Of a stretch of DNA of 64,000 bases, positions 36,066 to 44,916 are shown piece by piece. The notes under the pieces were generated by a model. It was not told where the DNA came from. It searched no databases and saw only the letters and a program-made list of their open reading frames with translations. The position numbers and the translations under genes were made by a program. Location: the NCBI GenBank assembly GCA_002383485.1, contig DFYY01000005.1, forward strand, positions 11,944 to 75,943. Direction: 5' to 3'. Source of the stretch: Bacteroidales bacterium UBA4070 (GTDB lineage: Bacteria > Bacteroidota > Bacteroidia > Bacteroidales > VadinHA17). Each line of letters starts with the position of its first letter. The stretch's first letter is position 1.

Positions 36066-36110
36066 TTGTAACGGATGAATTGAATCAGTATATTTGATAA
36101 TGTCAAATAT
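36066..36110 (+). promoter_or_regulatory. Promoter overlapped by an inverted repeat, upstream of the SDR pair
   Basis: TTG (36066-36068), 20 bp spacer, then TATATTTG (36089-36096) fits the Bacteroidota promoter pattern. An inverted repeat ATATTTGA-TAATG-TCAAATAT (36090-36110) overlaps the -7 element and the expected start site and ends 6 bp before the ATG. A bound repressor, or an RNA stem over the ribosome site, could both block expression. Confidence 0.65.
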
Positions 36111-36116
36111 GCTGGT

Positions 36117-37115
36117 ATGATAGCATTTGTAACTGGCTCAAACGGCTTTATCGGGCAGAGGCTCACAGAGCAGCTTTCATCTGCCGGTCATTCAGTACGC
36201 TGCCTGGTCAGGTCTCCTGAAAAGTTTGGCAGCCTCTCTCATCTGCCTGGTGTCACGCCGGTCATTGGCGACCTTGATTCATCCGATGCCCTGGCCACCG
36301 GAGTGAAGGGGTGTGACACGGTCTTTCACATGGCTGCCTATGCCAAACCGTGGTCAAAGGATAAAGGATTGCCTCACAGAATCAATGTTAAAGGAACCGA
36401 AAACATCCTGAAGGCTGCTTTCAGTGCCGGAGTGAAGCGATTTGTCTTTACCTCGTCGGCTGCCGTCATAGGCCCCTCGCCGGGAACAGAACCTATAAGC
36501 GAGTCCTTTCCCCGGACAGTTCCCTTTTTCAACGAATACGAGGAGACCAAGGCTGCCGCGGAGGAGATGGTAAGATCGTACAGCAGGGACGGGATGGAGT
36601 GTGTCATCGTCAATCCATCAAGGGTGTACGGGCCTGGTCCGGTCAACGAGAGCAACGCGGTTACGAAAATGATCAGGCAGTATTCACGGGGGACCTGGCG
36701 GATTATTCCCGGCGACGGCACATGTGTAGGCAACTACGTACTTGTTGATGATGTCGCAAAGGGGCATATACTCGCAGCCATGCATGGCACACCGGGTGAG
36801 CGCTATCTGCTTGGAGGAGAAAATCTTACATTTGATCAGTTTTTTGAAACGCTTGCAAGGCTTACAGGCAGGCGGAGGCGGATGATCAGGCTGCCGGTCA
36901 GTTATATGATTACCGGAGCCAGGATAATGGAGTGGCAGACATCGTTCACGGGCATCCCGCCACTTATAACGGCGCCATGGGTGAAGAAATACCTTAATCA
37001 CTGGAACGTGAGCTGCGCTAAAGCCTCGGATAATCTTGGATATCAGCCTGTTTCATTTGCCGAGGGCGCGAAACTTACTCTGGAATGGTTAGCAGCAACA
37101 GGTCAACTGCGATGA
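36117..37115 (+). CDS. NAD(P)-dependent epimerase/dehydratase-like extended SDR
   Basis: 332 residues with Rossmann start FVTGSNGFIGQRLTEQL, the active-site Tyr in NEYEETKAAAEEMV (YxxxK is YEETK) and Ser in FTSSAAVIG. The family includes dihydroflavonol 4-reductase-like and 3-beta-hydroxysteroid dehydrogenase-like enzymes; substrate unknown. The stop codon overlaps the next SDR start (ATGA), so the two are translated together and may act on one pathway. Confidence 0.85.
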   Translation: MIAFVTGSNGFIGQRLTEQLSSAGHSVRCLVRSPEKFGSLSHLPGVTPVIGDLDSSDALATGVKGCDTVFHMAAYAKPWSKDKGLPHRINVKGTENILKAAFSAGVKRFVFTSSAAVIGPSPGTEPISESFPRTVPFFNEYEETKAAAEEMVRSYSRDGMECVIVNPSRVYGPGPVNESNAVTKMIRQYSRGTWRIIPGDGTCVGNYVLVDDVAKGHILAAMHGTPGERYLLGGENLTFDQFFETLARLTGRRRRMIRLPVSYMITGARIMEWQTSFTGIPPLITAPWVKKYLNHWNVSCAKASDNLGYQPVSFAEGAKLTLEWLAATGQLR

Positions 37116-37906
37116 GCGATTCATCACCATATTATGCGATAGTGACCGGTGCCAGCCAGGGGCTTGGAAGAGCACTTGCCACCGAGCTTGCCCGGAGGGG
37201 TCATAATCTTCTGCTGGTCGCCCTGCCGGGAACAGGCCTGCCTGAGTTGTCAGAGAGCCTAGGAGTGAATCATAATGTGTCTGTACTTTTCCTGGAGACA
37301 GACCTTATGAGCAGGGAAGCACCCGGAGTAATTCTGGAATACATAAGAGCCAATGCCATTGAAACAGATATTCTTGTAAACAATGTCGGGATCGGTCATG
37401 GTGGGGAGATAGGTGATTACAGCGATGAGGCAATTGAAGAGAGTGTTTTTCTCAACATGAGGTGCACCACCCTGATGACTAACATCTTTGCAGAGGAGCT
37501 GGGGAAGAGGGAGAGGGCTTATATTCTGAATATTGGCAGTTTCGGAGGATTTATGCCCGTACCCTATAAGAGTATCTATTCGGCGACCAAATCTTATATC
37601 TATAATTTTTCCCTTGCCGTAAGGGAAGAGCTGCGAGACAGGGGAACAAGTGTCAGTGTGGCTATGCCCGGCGGGATAATCACGAATCACCGGGTAAGGA
37701 AGAGACTGAATGAGGTAGGTCCGGTAGCCAGGTCTTTCACTATTGAGCCCGACAGGGCAGCGGAGGACATAATAGACAGCATGTTTCGTTTCAGAAAGGT
37801 CATCATTCCGGGCTGGAGGATGCGAATGGCCTACAGTATCGGATGCCTGTTGCCGTTTAGGCTGCTGCTGGCTATGACCGGCAGGATGTTCAGGGGAGTG
37901 AGCTGA
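37112..37906 (+). CDS. Classical SDR oxidoreductase
   Basis: 264 residues from the ATG at 37112, which overlaps the previous stop codon by 4 bp; an earlier frame extension is not needed. Rossmann motif VTGASQGLGRALATELARRG, NNVGIG, catalytic YSATKSY (Tyr-x3-Lys) and a C-terminal hydrophobic stretch YSIGCLLPFRLLLAMTG that may bind membrane. Likely a 3-ketoacyl or steroid/retinol-type reductase; substrate unknown. Forms a two-gene operon with the epimerase-like gene. Confidence 0.88.
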   Translation: MSDSSPYYAIVTGASQGLGRALATELARRGHNLLLVALPGTGLPELSESLGVNHNVSVLFLETDLMSREAPGVILEYIRANAIETDILVNNVGIGHGGEIGDYSDEAIEESVFLNMRCTTLMTNIFAEELGKRERAYILNIGSFGGFMPVPYKSIYSATKSYIYNFSLAVREELRDRGTSVSVAMPGGIITNHRVRKRLNEVGPVARSFTIEPDRAAEDIIDSMFRFRKVIIPGWRMRMAYSIGCLLPFRLLLAMTGRMFRGVS

Positions 37907-38002
37907 GCGGATCACGCTGAACGGAAGCAGAGATTACCCTTCCTGTAACCCGGATTGTTAATGTATGCGTTTGGTAAACAGGTACGGTGAAGGTTTGATG
38001 TA

Positions 38003-38722
38003 TCAGAGTGATATAATATCTGTTCTCAGGTTCAGTGCATCAACCTGCAGAAGGCACCCGGACAGCACATCACCGGCCCCTATGATAATCTTTATCACTT
38101 CACAGGCCTGCATTGCCCCTATTATGCCGGGCAGGGGACTAACCACCCCGGGAGGACCGGATTTTTCTCCGGAGGTCAGGTGCATCTCCTCCGGGTAGAG
38201 ATCCCTGTAGGAGGGGCCGCCCCTGAAGTTAAGGACAGAGGCCTGTCCCATGAACTCACTCACGGCTCCGTAGACCATTGGTTTGCCAGCCCTGAGAGTT
38301 GTATCACTGAGGACATACCTCGTGGAGTAGTTGTCACAGCAGTCGACAGCTATATTATACCCCGCAAGTAGCCTGTCGGCATTCTCTTCGGTAAACCTTA
38401 CCGGGTAAGCGGTTACTGTTATATGGGGATTGATGTGCCTGAGCTTTTCAGCGGCAGCTTCGGCCTTAGGCCTTGTCACATCATCAGTAATATATAGTAT
38501 CTGCCTCTGCAGGTTACTGGTGCTTACCTCGTCTGAGTCGACAATCCCAATCCTGCCAACCCCCGCAGCGGCAAGGTACATCAGTACCGGTGATCCGAGA
38601 CCGCCGGCGCCGATAACCAGTACAGATGACTTCTTCAGCAACAACTGCCCGCTCTCGCCTATCTCAGGAACAATAAGCTGCCTGTGGTAGCGCGTCTTTT
38701 CTTCATTCGTCAGTGAGCTCAT
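38003..38722 (-). CDS. ThiF/MoeB/HesA family adenylyltransferase-like protein
   Basis: 239 residues: RYHRQLIVPEIGESGQ, the nucleotide site VIGAGGLGSPVLMYLAAAGVG, DSDEVSTSNLQRQ with the arginine finger region, and VDCCDNYSTRY. These activate the C-terminus of a ubiquitin-like sulfur carrier in thiamin or molybdopterin synthesis. Oddity: the Cys-containing segments after YRCLFP in MoeB are replaced (YRDLYPEE, GPPGVVSPLPG), so the zinc-binding and catalytic cysteines of that region are missing. No thiS or moaD is adjacent. Likely adenylation only, or a different role. Confidence 0.82.
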   Translation of the reverse strand: MSSLTNEEKTRYHRQLIVPEIGESGQLLLKKSSVLVIGAGGLGSPVLMYLAAAGVGRIGIVDSDEVSTSNLQRQILYITDDVTRPKAEAAAEKLRHINPHITVTAYPVRFTEENADRLLAGYNIAVDCCDNYSTRYVLSDTTLRAGKPMVYGAVSEFMGQASVLNFRGGPSYRDLYPEEMHLTSGEKSGPPGVVSPLPGIIGAMQACEVIKIIIGAGDVLSGCLLQVDALNLRTDIISL

Positions 38723-38745
38723 ATCTTAAGGATTAATTGACGGTC

Positions 38746-39357
38746 TCAGTCTGAATATGTCACAGTGGTCTCCAGCTGTCTCCTGATCAGTTCAAACAGC
38801 TGCGGAGTGTTTCTCTCGAGGGACAGCTCGGGGAGGTTATCAAACCCGAAAAATCCAGCTCCGGTCGTTTCATTGCTGTCGCACAATTCGCCGTCAACCA
38901 GGTCGCAGAGCATAACTATTTTGTAAAAATGATACGGAAGGGGAGGGAAACCGTGCCTGTCGGTGTCGACCAGAGCCAGCACCCTGTTGAACCGCACGTT
39001 GAGGCCTGTCTCCTCACGAACCTCCTTCACCGCCACCTCGGCAGGGGAGTAGTTAATATCTGCAAATCCTCCCGGCATTGAATGTCTGCCATCAATCCTT
39101 TCCCTGACCATCAGTATTTTTCCCTCCTTAATCACCACAGACCTTACATCCACCTTGGGTGTCTGGAATCCGGTCTCGTTGGTGAAAAGATTATGTATCC
39201 TGGAGGGCTCGGTATCACTGACGGCACTGGCAAGGTCCACGCTCAGGTTGCGAAGCTCCTCATACCGTTCCCTGTCAAAATCATTTTGGACGTAATGCAG
39301 ACCTGACTGTGCTATAGCCTGTACTCTTCGTGCAATTCTAAGTATTTCTGGTTCCAA
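38746..39357 (-). CDS. Nudix hydrolase with Nudix_N_2 helical N-terminus
   Basis: 203 residues. The N-terminal helical region ILRIARRVQAIAQSGLHY and DRERYEELRNLS is the Nudix_N_2 domain; the Nudix box follows in MPGGFADINYSPAE and VKEVREETGL. Hydrolyses a nucleoside diphosphate linked to another group, often ADP-ribose. Starts with TTG at 39357; no ATG is available and the family N-terminus begins right there. It lies 23 bp upstream of the ThiF-like gene on the same strand. Confidence 0.9.
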   Translation of the reverse strand: MEPEILRIARRVQAIAQSGLHYVQNDFDRERYEELRNLSVDLASAVSDTEPSRIHNLFTNETGFQTPKVDVRSVVIKEGKILMVRERIDGRHSMPGGFADINYSPAEVAVKEVREETGLNVRFNRVLALVDTDRHGFPPLPYHFYKIVMLCDLVDGELCDSNETTGAGFFGFDNLPELSLERNTPQLFELIRRQLETTVTYSD

Positions 39358-39522
39358 TTTTAAAGCAGGTTCAATGCAAGCGCTAACTTAGGAAAAATTC
39401 AGGATATCGTGTTAATCTGATTGGCGGGGATCACTTTCCAGAGTCGGCTTGAGTTGTTGCGGTATGAATTTTGCCTGGCCGGAAGGTGCCCTGGTCTCTG
39501 CAGTAATGTTCTCTTACGGTAT

Positions 39523-39530
39523 TATATTTG
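39523..39530 (+). promoter_or_regulatory. -7 promoter element of the serpin gene
   Basis: TATATTTG matches TAnnTTTG and lies 33 bp before the ATG at 39564. An upstream open-frame start at 39528 would fall inside this element, which supports the later start. No good -33 element. Confidence 0.5.
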
Positions 39531-39563
39531 TGGAGAAATGTTGTTACCTTAACATGGGAAAAA

Positions 39564-40820
39564 ATGAAAAACACCTTAATAAGCCTGGCAATCGTTCTGG
39601 TTGCGGGCACTTCAGGACAAATGACATCATGTGATAAACAACCGGAAAAGATCCTTCCTTCTGACCCGGTGGAGATAGCGCTTACTCTGAAGCAAAAGGA
39701 GGTGGTGGCCTCGGCGAACCGGTTTGCCTTTGACCTGTTCAAACCGGTTGTGGCCGGTGAGGCTGCAGGCACAAATATTATGATTTCCCCATTCAGTGTT
39801 ACCAGCGCACTGTCGATGACCCTCAACGGCGCCGCTGGCGGCACGTTTGATGCTGTGAAATCGGCTCTCGGTTATGACGGTATGAGCCTGGAGGAGATCA
39901 ATGATACCTACCGGAAACTTGTAACCGAGATGATCCCCATTGACGAACGGGTGGTGATGGAGATAGCAAATTCCGTCTGGGCGGAGAATCAATTCCCGGT
40001 TAAGAAGGAATTCATTGATGCCCTTAAGGAGTGGTATCTGGCGGAGGCAAGAAATTTCGACGTCACGGATCCCCGTTCGGTGGATATAATCAACGGATGG
40101 ATAGAGGAGAAGACTCACGACAGGATTCAGAAAATGATCGCTCAGCTGGACCCGGATCTTGCCATGTTACTTATCAATGCTGTCTATTTTAACGGGAAGT
40201 GGAAATATCAGTTTGACAACAAGCTTACGGCAGAGAGGCCGTTTTACCTCTCCCCGGGTAATCCGGTCAATGTGCCGATGATGTACCAGAAACAGAAATT
40301 CGCGGTAGCCGGGGCGGAGAGGGTGCGGCTCGTGGAACTGCCATACGGGCAGGGCAACTATTCGATGGTGGTGGTGTTGCCTGATGAAGGGGTTTCAGCA
40401 GCAGAGATAGCAGCCGGACTTGACGCTCAAAAATGGGAAGAGTGGATGGCGGCTCTCGCTTATGGCATCACAGAGGTTGAGCTTTATATGCCGAAGTTTA
40501 AATACGACTACAAGCGCAAACTGAATGACGACCTTGTAAGTCTTGGCATGGGACCGGCATTTGATCCGGCCGTGGCAGACTTCAGCAGGATCAGTGACGT
40601 GGAGGTCTTCATCTCCTTCGTGCTGCACCAGACATTCATTGAGAACAAGGAGGAGGGCACTGAAGCTGCCGCGGCAACCGTGGTGGGATTCACCCGCACT
40701 TCGCTGCCGCCAGAGCCGGAGAAAATCAACATCAACCGGCCATTCCTCTACTTTATCAGGGAGACAACCACCGGCACTATCGTCTTCATGGGACTGGTGG
40801 CGGATCCTGCGGGGGCGTGA
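39564..40820 (+). CDS. Serpin family protease inhibitor, probable lipoprotein
   Basis: 418 residues. Signal MKNTLISLAIVLVAGTSG followed by QMTSC, a probable lipobox. The serpin body is intact: NIMISPFSVTSALSMTLNGA, LLINAVYFNGKWKYQF, ELPYGQGNYSMVVVLP. The reactive loop has the small-residue hinge EEGTEAAAATVVG needed for inhibition, then FTRTSLPPEP; by standard numbering P1 is Thr or the adjacent Arg, so a serine or cysteine protease target with Arg or small-residue preference is possible. Ends with the family block NRPFLYFIRE. Likely guards the cell surface against proteases. Confidence 0.93.
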   Translation: MKNTLISLAIVLVAGTSGQMTSCDKQPEKILPSDPVEIALTLKQKEVVASANRFAFDLFKPVVAGEAAGTNIMISPFSVTSALSMTLNGAAGGTFDAVKSALGYDGMSLEEINDTYRKLVTEMIPIDERVVMEIANSVWAENQFPVKKEFIDALKEWYLAEARNFDVTDPRSVDIINGWIEEKTHDRIQKMIAQLDPDLAMLLINAVYFNGKWKYQFDNKLTAERPFYLSPGNPVNVPMMYQKQKFAVAGAERVRLVELPYGQGNYSMVVVLPDEGVSAAEIAAGLDAQKWEEWMAALAYGITEVELYMPKFKYDYKRKLNDDLVSLGMGPAFDPAVADFSRISDVEVFISFVLHQTFIENKEEGTEAAAATVVGFTRTSLPPEPEKININRPFLYFIRETTTGTIVFMGLVADPAGA

Positions 40821-40944
40821 GGTCCCGACATCCTTCGGGCATCGGGATTTCGTCTCCATCGGAGCCTCAATCTGAGGGTCTGAAGGATAGGGTTTGATGA
40901 AGGAATTGTTGTCAGTCTGATTAAAATCCGTTTTCTTTACGCTG

Positions 40945-41856
40945 ATGAACCTGACCTATATTGATCTGCTTGTCAGCGCGGTCCTTGCCACCATCATGTT
41001 TGGTGTTGGGCTTTCAATTAACTTCGACGATCTTAAGCGGATATACCGTTCACCAAAGGCTTTTATTCTCGGGCTGGTTTCTCAGATGATACTGTTGCCC
41101 CTTATTGTCTTCCTCATAATAGGATTCACTGACCTTCCTCCGACAATAAAAGTTGGCTTTATAATCCTGGCCGCCTGTCCCGGAGGCACAACCTCGGGAT
41201 TTGTCACGGTTCTGTTCAGGGGTAATGTGGCTCTCTCGGTTTCACTGATAGCTATCAACAGCCTGCTCACCCTGGCTACAATCCCTCTTCTTGTCAACCT
41301 GGCGCTTACGGTATTCACGGGCAGGCACTCAGCCTTTGAGCTGCCCTTGGTGGCCTCATTCCTTCAGATATTTTTCATAACGCTTCTGCCTGCTATCAGC
41401 GGAGTGCTGCTGAGATATTTCCGCAGTAAGCTCGCTGACAGGATCCAAAAGCCTGTGCGCACTGTGATGATCATTCTGTTTGCCGGGGTTTACATGATTA
41501 TTGCCTTTGCAAAGGAGTCAAGCGGCGGATCAGGGATCACCATTGCTGAACTGTGGAGTATCCTTCCCTATGCTGTCCTGATCAACCTGGCCGGTTTTGC
41601 TGTTGGTATGGCAATGGGGTTAATGGGTAAAACCGGTCTCAGGACCTCCTGGACCATCGGGGTTGAGGTGGCTCTGCAGAATACTACCCTTGCATTATTG
41701 GTTGGCGGCACCCTGATACAGAGCAACGAGATGGTCAAGCCGGCACTGGTCTATGCTCTCTTCTCGTTCTGGACCGCACTGATCTATGGAATAGTGGTCA
41801 AGAAAGTGGACAGATCTACCCTGTTAGGAGAGTTCAGGGAGATAAGAAACAAATAA
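40945..41856 (+). CDS. Bile acid:sodium symporter (BASS) family transporter
   Basis: 303 residues with about nine or ten membrane helices. MFGVGLSINFDDLKRIYRSPKA and ILAACPGGTTSGFVTVLFRGNVALSVSL are BASS signatures, the latter holding the sodium-site region. C-terminal VEVALQNTTLALLVGGTLI is also typical. Moves an organic anion with sodium; the substrate could be a bile-acid-like compound, pantoate or a keto acid. It has no clear operon partner. Confidence 0.92.
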   Translation: MNLTYIDLLVSAVLATIMFGVGLSINFDDLKRIYRSPKAFILGLVSQMILLPLIVFLIIGFTDLPPTIKVGFIILAACPGGTTSGFVTVLFRGNVALSVSLIAINSLLTLATIPLLVNLALTVFTGRHSAFELPLVASFLQIFFITLLPAISGVLLRYFRSKLADRIQKPVRTVMIILFAGVYMIIAFAKESSGGSGITIAELWSILPYAVLINLAGFAVGMAMGLMGKTGLRTSWTIGVEVALQNTTLALLVGGTLIQSNEMVKPALVYALFSFWTALIYGIVVKKVDRSTLLGEFREIRNK

Positions 41857-41901
41857 ACAATGGCAAACGTAATAGCACTGTTGCATGTTGTTCCTGTTGA
41901 T

Positions 41902-44391
41902 TCACCATCCTTTCCGCTTGTGCTTTCTTTTCCCTCCGGAAGCATTCTCTTTACCTGAAGACAGGACAGATTGTTCAACCCGTGCAGTGGACGACTTCCG
42001 TTTTACCGAAGTGTTACGGTCACTTATCCGATTACCGATCCTGATTCCTGCGTAGACCATCCCGGGTGAAATCGGACCGTATATATAAGAGGGGTCACGG
42101 TTGATTCCCGAATCAAAATCCGACTGGTATGAGTTGAATATATTTTTCAGACCGGTGATCAGTTGCAGCGTGCTTCCATTAAGTCTTATATCATAGCTGA
42201 TTTTGACTCCCAGGTCGAAGAAGGTATCCGAGGTACGCAGTTCACCGCTTACCGGGTCTGTTGCCGGGCCGAAATATGGGATAAGCATCTTTCCTGTATA
42301 TGAGCCTGTGGAGGTGAGGCAGAGATTATCCGTTAAATCAAGGTCAACGGCAAAATAACCGTATGATGCGGGAGAGCGGAAGAACCTCGTCTCACCGAAT
42401 TCCTGCGGTTTCTCATAGGCTGATGACTGCAGTGTCATACCGGAGCTGACCTCAAGGTGTGTCAGAGGCTTTATCTTCAATTCAATATTTATTCCCTTAA
42501 CCGTTGCGCCATCTGTGGCGTTTCGCCTGGTATAGATTACCGTTCCCTCATTGTCTGGCACCCCTATATCATTCACGAAAGGATCTTTCAGCCGGGTATA
42601 GAACCCCTCAACCAGGAGCCCGGTCCGCACTGATCCTATCAGACTGTTCATGTCAATTGATGCCATGAAGGTGTGACTTGTCTCTTCCTTCAGGTCCGGA
42701 TAATTTTTGTTTATCACCTGCCTTGACCCGGAGGTCTCTATATGCAGGTCCTCATCAAAAATCTGAGGGGCCCGGAACCCTTTCGAATAGCTGAGTCGCC
42801 CTTGCAGGGCGGGGGTTATCTCATACCTAAGGCTGACACGCGGGCTGAATACATGCCCCGGCCGGGTGCCCTCTTCACTTTCAAGATCCCGGATGTTATA
42901 GTTGTCATATCTCCCGCCCAATACCAGTGATGCCTTCCCGATGATTGCCTCATATTGCATGAAAAGAGCCTTTGTGAAACTCAGCTGATTGGTTATGACT
43001 GTGTTCTCAGTATGAGGAAGATAGGTAATCGTATCGTCGTTAATCACGATACCGGAAAAATCCGGATAGCCGAGTTTTTTATCGTTTAGCCGGCCGCCTG
43101 TCAGTTCTGCCCCCGCAATGAGCGAAGAGCCGGCAAACCTTGCCTTGTATTGAATTCCTGCATTATAGGTAAGGTCTGTTGTTGCTCCGTAACTGTCGAG
43201 TGAACGGTTGGCTCCATAATAAGAGTCTCTGTTGAGATACTGCGTTGATCCGTAGACAGAGAGAAGGTCAAACTCCCTGAAGTACCTCTCGAAGGTAAGC
43301 GCACCGGTCTTGATGTCGTGCTCCACAGCCTCGGCGAGATCACGCTCATGGAGAGGATAGTCCTGCCTGTTCCCCCCGTTCCGCTTCTCGACAATATTAA
43401 AGAGGTCTGCGGTAAGTCTGCTTCTCGAGCCGAACCTGTGAGTGAACTGTGCACCGGCCGTGGTATTTGACATGGGTGAAATCTCCGAAAAATCGTCATT
43501 GTTGGCATCGTACAGACCTCTGTCGCGCACGAATCCGAAGATGGCAAAGCCTGTCTTGGAATCGCTGCTGACATATGAGCTGTTGAAGCTTGCAGAGTAG
43601 TCACCTGCAGGGTCGTTCCCGGTGCTTTTTCCTATCCCGGTAAGCCCGCCGTTGATCCCCAGTTCATATGAACTTGCAGATGGCTCTTTAAGGATAATGT
43701 TTATGGTACCGGCAATTGCGTTACTGCCAAACAGGGCTGATCCACCGCCTCTGACCACTTCAACCCGCTCAATCATGTTGGCAGGAAGAAGTTCCAGCCC
43801 ATAGACGCCTGCCAGCCCGCTGAAGATTGGGCGGCTGTTGATGAGGATCTGCGAATATGGCCCTTCCATGCCGTTCATTCGTACCTGCGTGAATCCGCAA
43901 TTCTGACAGTTATTCTCTATCCTCAGACCGGGAGAGAAGTTAAGTACCTCGCTCAGTGTGACGCTGTTAGTAGAGACCATCATCCTGGGAGATATTGTAT
44001 TGACTATAACCGGAGCATCTGTCCGTTTCTGCTCGCTGCGGTCAACCGAGACAACAATCTCTGACAGGTTCAGGAGATCCTCCTCCAGATCGAATTTCAG
44101 TTCAACGGTCTGGTTCTCTGACAGCACGACGATCTTTTCAGCAGGCTTGTAGCCAACGCAGCTGGCTGTGACAGTTTTCTCCCCTGGAGGCAGGTTGGTA
44201 AGCTGAAAATGACCGGTTTCATCAGTGAATGTTCCTATTGCAGTCCCTTTGACGGCAATTGTTGCATATTGCAGATGCTCCCCTCCTGAGGTTACATGCC
44301 CGACGATGTTTGCATCTGTCTTTTGCTTCTGGGCTGACAGGGAGGGAAATAACAATAATAGAATGAGTGAAATATAAATACGGTACATCAT
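41902..44391 (-). CDS. TonB-dependent outer-membrane receptor with basic C-terminal tail
   Basis: 829 residues: signal (about 1-20), a carboxypeptidase-regulatory-like domain (about 25-110, with VGHVTSGGEHLQYATIAVKG), a plug (NCGFTQVRMNGMEGPYSQIL, VEVVRGGGSALFGSNAIAGTINI) and a 22-strand barrel. The barrel appears to end at GMVYAGIRIG, but about 40 further residues follow, ending in GGKRKHKRKGW, rich in Lys, Arg and Ser. Barrel proteins usually end on the last strand, so this tail is unusual. The His-rich gene upstream hints at metal uptake, zinc for example. Confidence 0.9.
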   Translation of the reverse strand: MMYRIYISLILLLLFPSLSAQKQKTDANIVGHVTSGGEHLQYATIAVKGTAIGTFTDETGHFQLTNLPPGEKTVTASCVGYKPAEKIVVLSENQTVELKFDLEEDLLNLSEIVVSVDRSEQKRTDAPVIVNTISPRMMVSTNSVTLSEVLNFSPGLRIENNCQNCGFTQVRMNGMEGPYSQILINSRPIFSGLAGVYGLELLPANMIERVEVVRGGGSALFGSNAIAGTINIILKEPSASSYELGINGGLTGIGKSTGNDPAGDYSASFNSSYVSSDSKTGFAIFGFVRDRGLYDANNDDFSEISPMSNTTAGAQFTHRFGSRSRLTADLFNIVEKRNGGNRQDYPLHERDLAEAVEHDIKTGALTFERYFREFDLLSVYGSTQYLNRDSYYGANRSLDSYGATTDLTYNAGIQYKARFAGSSLIAGAELTGGRLNDKKLGYPDFSGIVINDDTITYLPHTENTVITNQLSFTKALFMQYEAIIGKASLVLGGRYDNYNIRDLESEEGTRPGHVFSPRVSLRYEITPALQGRLSYSKGFRAPQIFDEDLHIETSGSRQVINKNYPDLKEETSHTFMASIDMNSLIGSVRTGLLVEGFYTRLKDPFVNDIGVPDNEGTVIYTRRNATDGATVKGINIELKIKPLTHLEVSSGMTLQSSAYEKPQEFGETRFFRSPASYGYFAVDLDLTDNLCLTSTGSYTGKMLIPYFGPATDPVSGELRTSDTFFDLGVKISYDIRLNGSTLQLITGLKNIFNSYQSDFDSGINRDPSYIYGPISPGMVYAGIRIGNRISDRNTSVKRKSSTARVEQSVLSSGKENASGGKRKHKRKGW

Positions 44392-44443
44392 TGATTGATT
44401 AGTAAAATGAAAACAAAATGTATTGAAATTCAGATGTTTGTTT

Positions 44444-44806
44444 TCAAATTACCGGAGGTCCGCGGCCTTGATTGGTCGAAAGATCGGGAAGTGTATATGA
44501 GTTGAAATAAGTGACATAAATGGTTGCCTCAGGTGGATCAGGGCATTCATTACCGGTTGATTCTGAAGGCATAACCGACTGTTCCGCCATTCCCATGAAC
44601 GCAAGAACAGCCTGGGTGTGATGGTGGGATTTGACAGGAAGCTTATCGCCGTTCTTGTTGTAGGGGTGTGAGTGGGTAATAATATTGCCGTAGCTGTCAA
44701 GGTGGGTGTGGATGAAAAAAACCTTGTTCCCGATTATGAAGGACATAACAAGCAACATCAGCAGAACAGCTGGTTTCTTACTTAATATGTTCGCCCGTAA
44801 TGCCAT
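44444..44806 (-). CDS. Small His-rich membrane-anchored or exported protein
   Basis: About 120 residues from ATG 44806 (a TTG three codons upstream is an alternative). An N-terminal hydrophobic segment (PAVLLMLLVMSFIIG) is followed by FIHTHLDSYGNIITHSHP and VKSHHHTQAVLAFM, nine His in about 40 residues, a likely metal-binding stretch. The tail holds one Cys. It lies 52 bp before the TonB receptor on the same strand, so it may bind or sense the metal that receptor takes up. TACTTTTG (44820-44813), a -7 match, overlaps the start region, so the leader would be very short. Confidence 0.6.
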   Translation of the reverse strand: MALRANILSKKPAVLLMLLVMSFIIGNKVFFIHTHLDSYGNIITHSHPYNKNGDKLPVKSHHHTQAVLAFMGMAEQSVMPSESTGNECPDPPEATIYVTYFNSYTLPDLSTNQGRGPPVI

Positions 44807-44916
44807 AATGCGCAAAAGTAATCAATAAATGCAAACGCAGGTTGCTTTCAAAAAGTGTTCCTGATACAGTTTTTGGGTCTGCTGGCAGGAATTAAGATGT
44901 TGCTGCTAATCAATAA

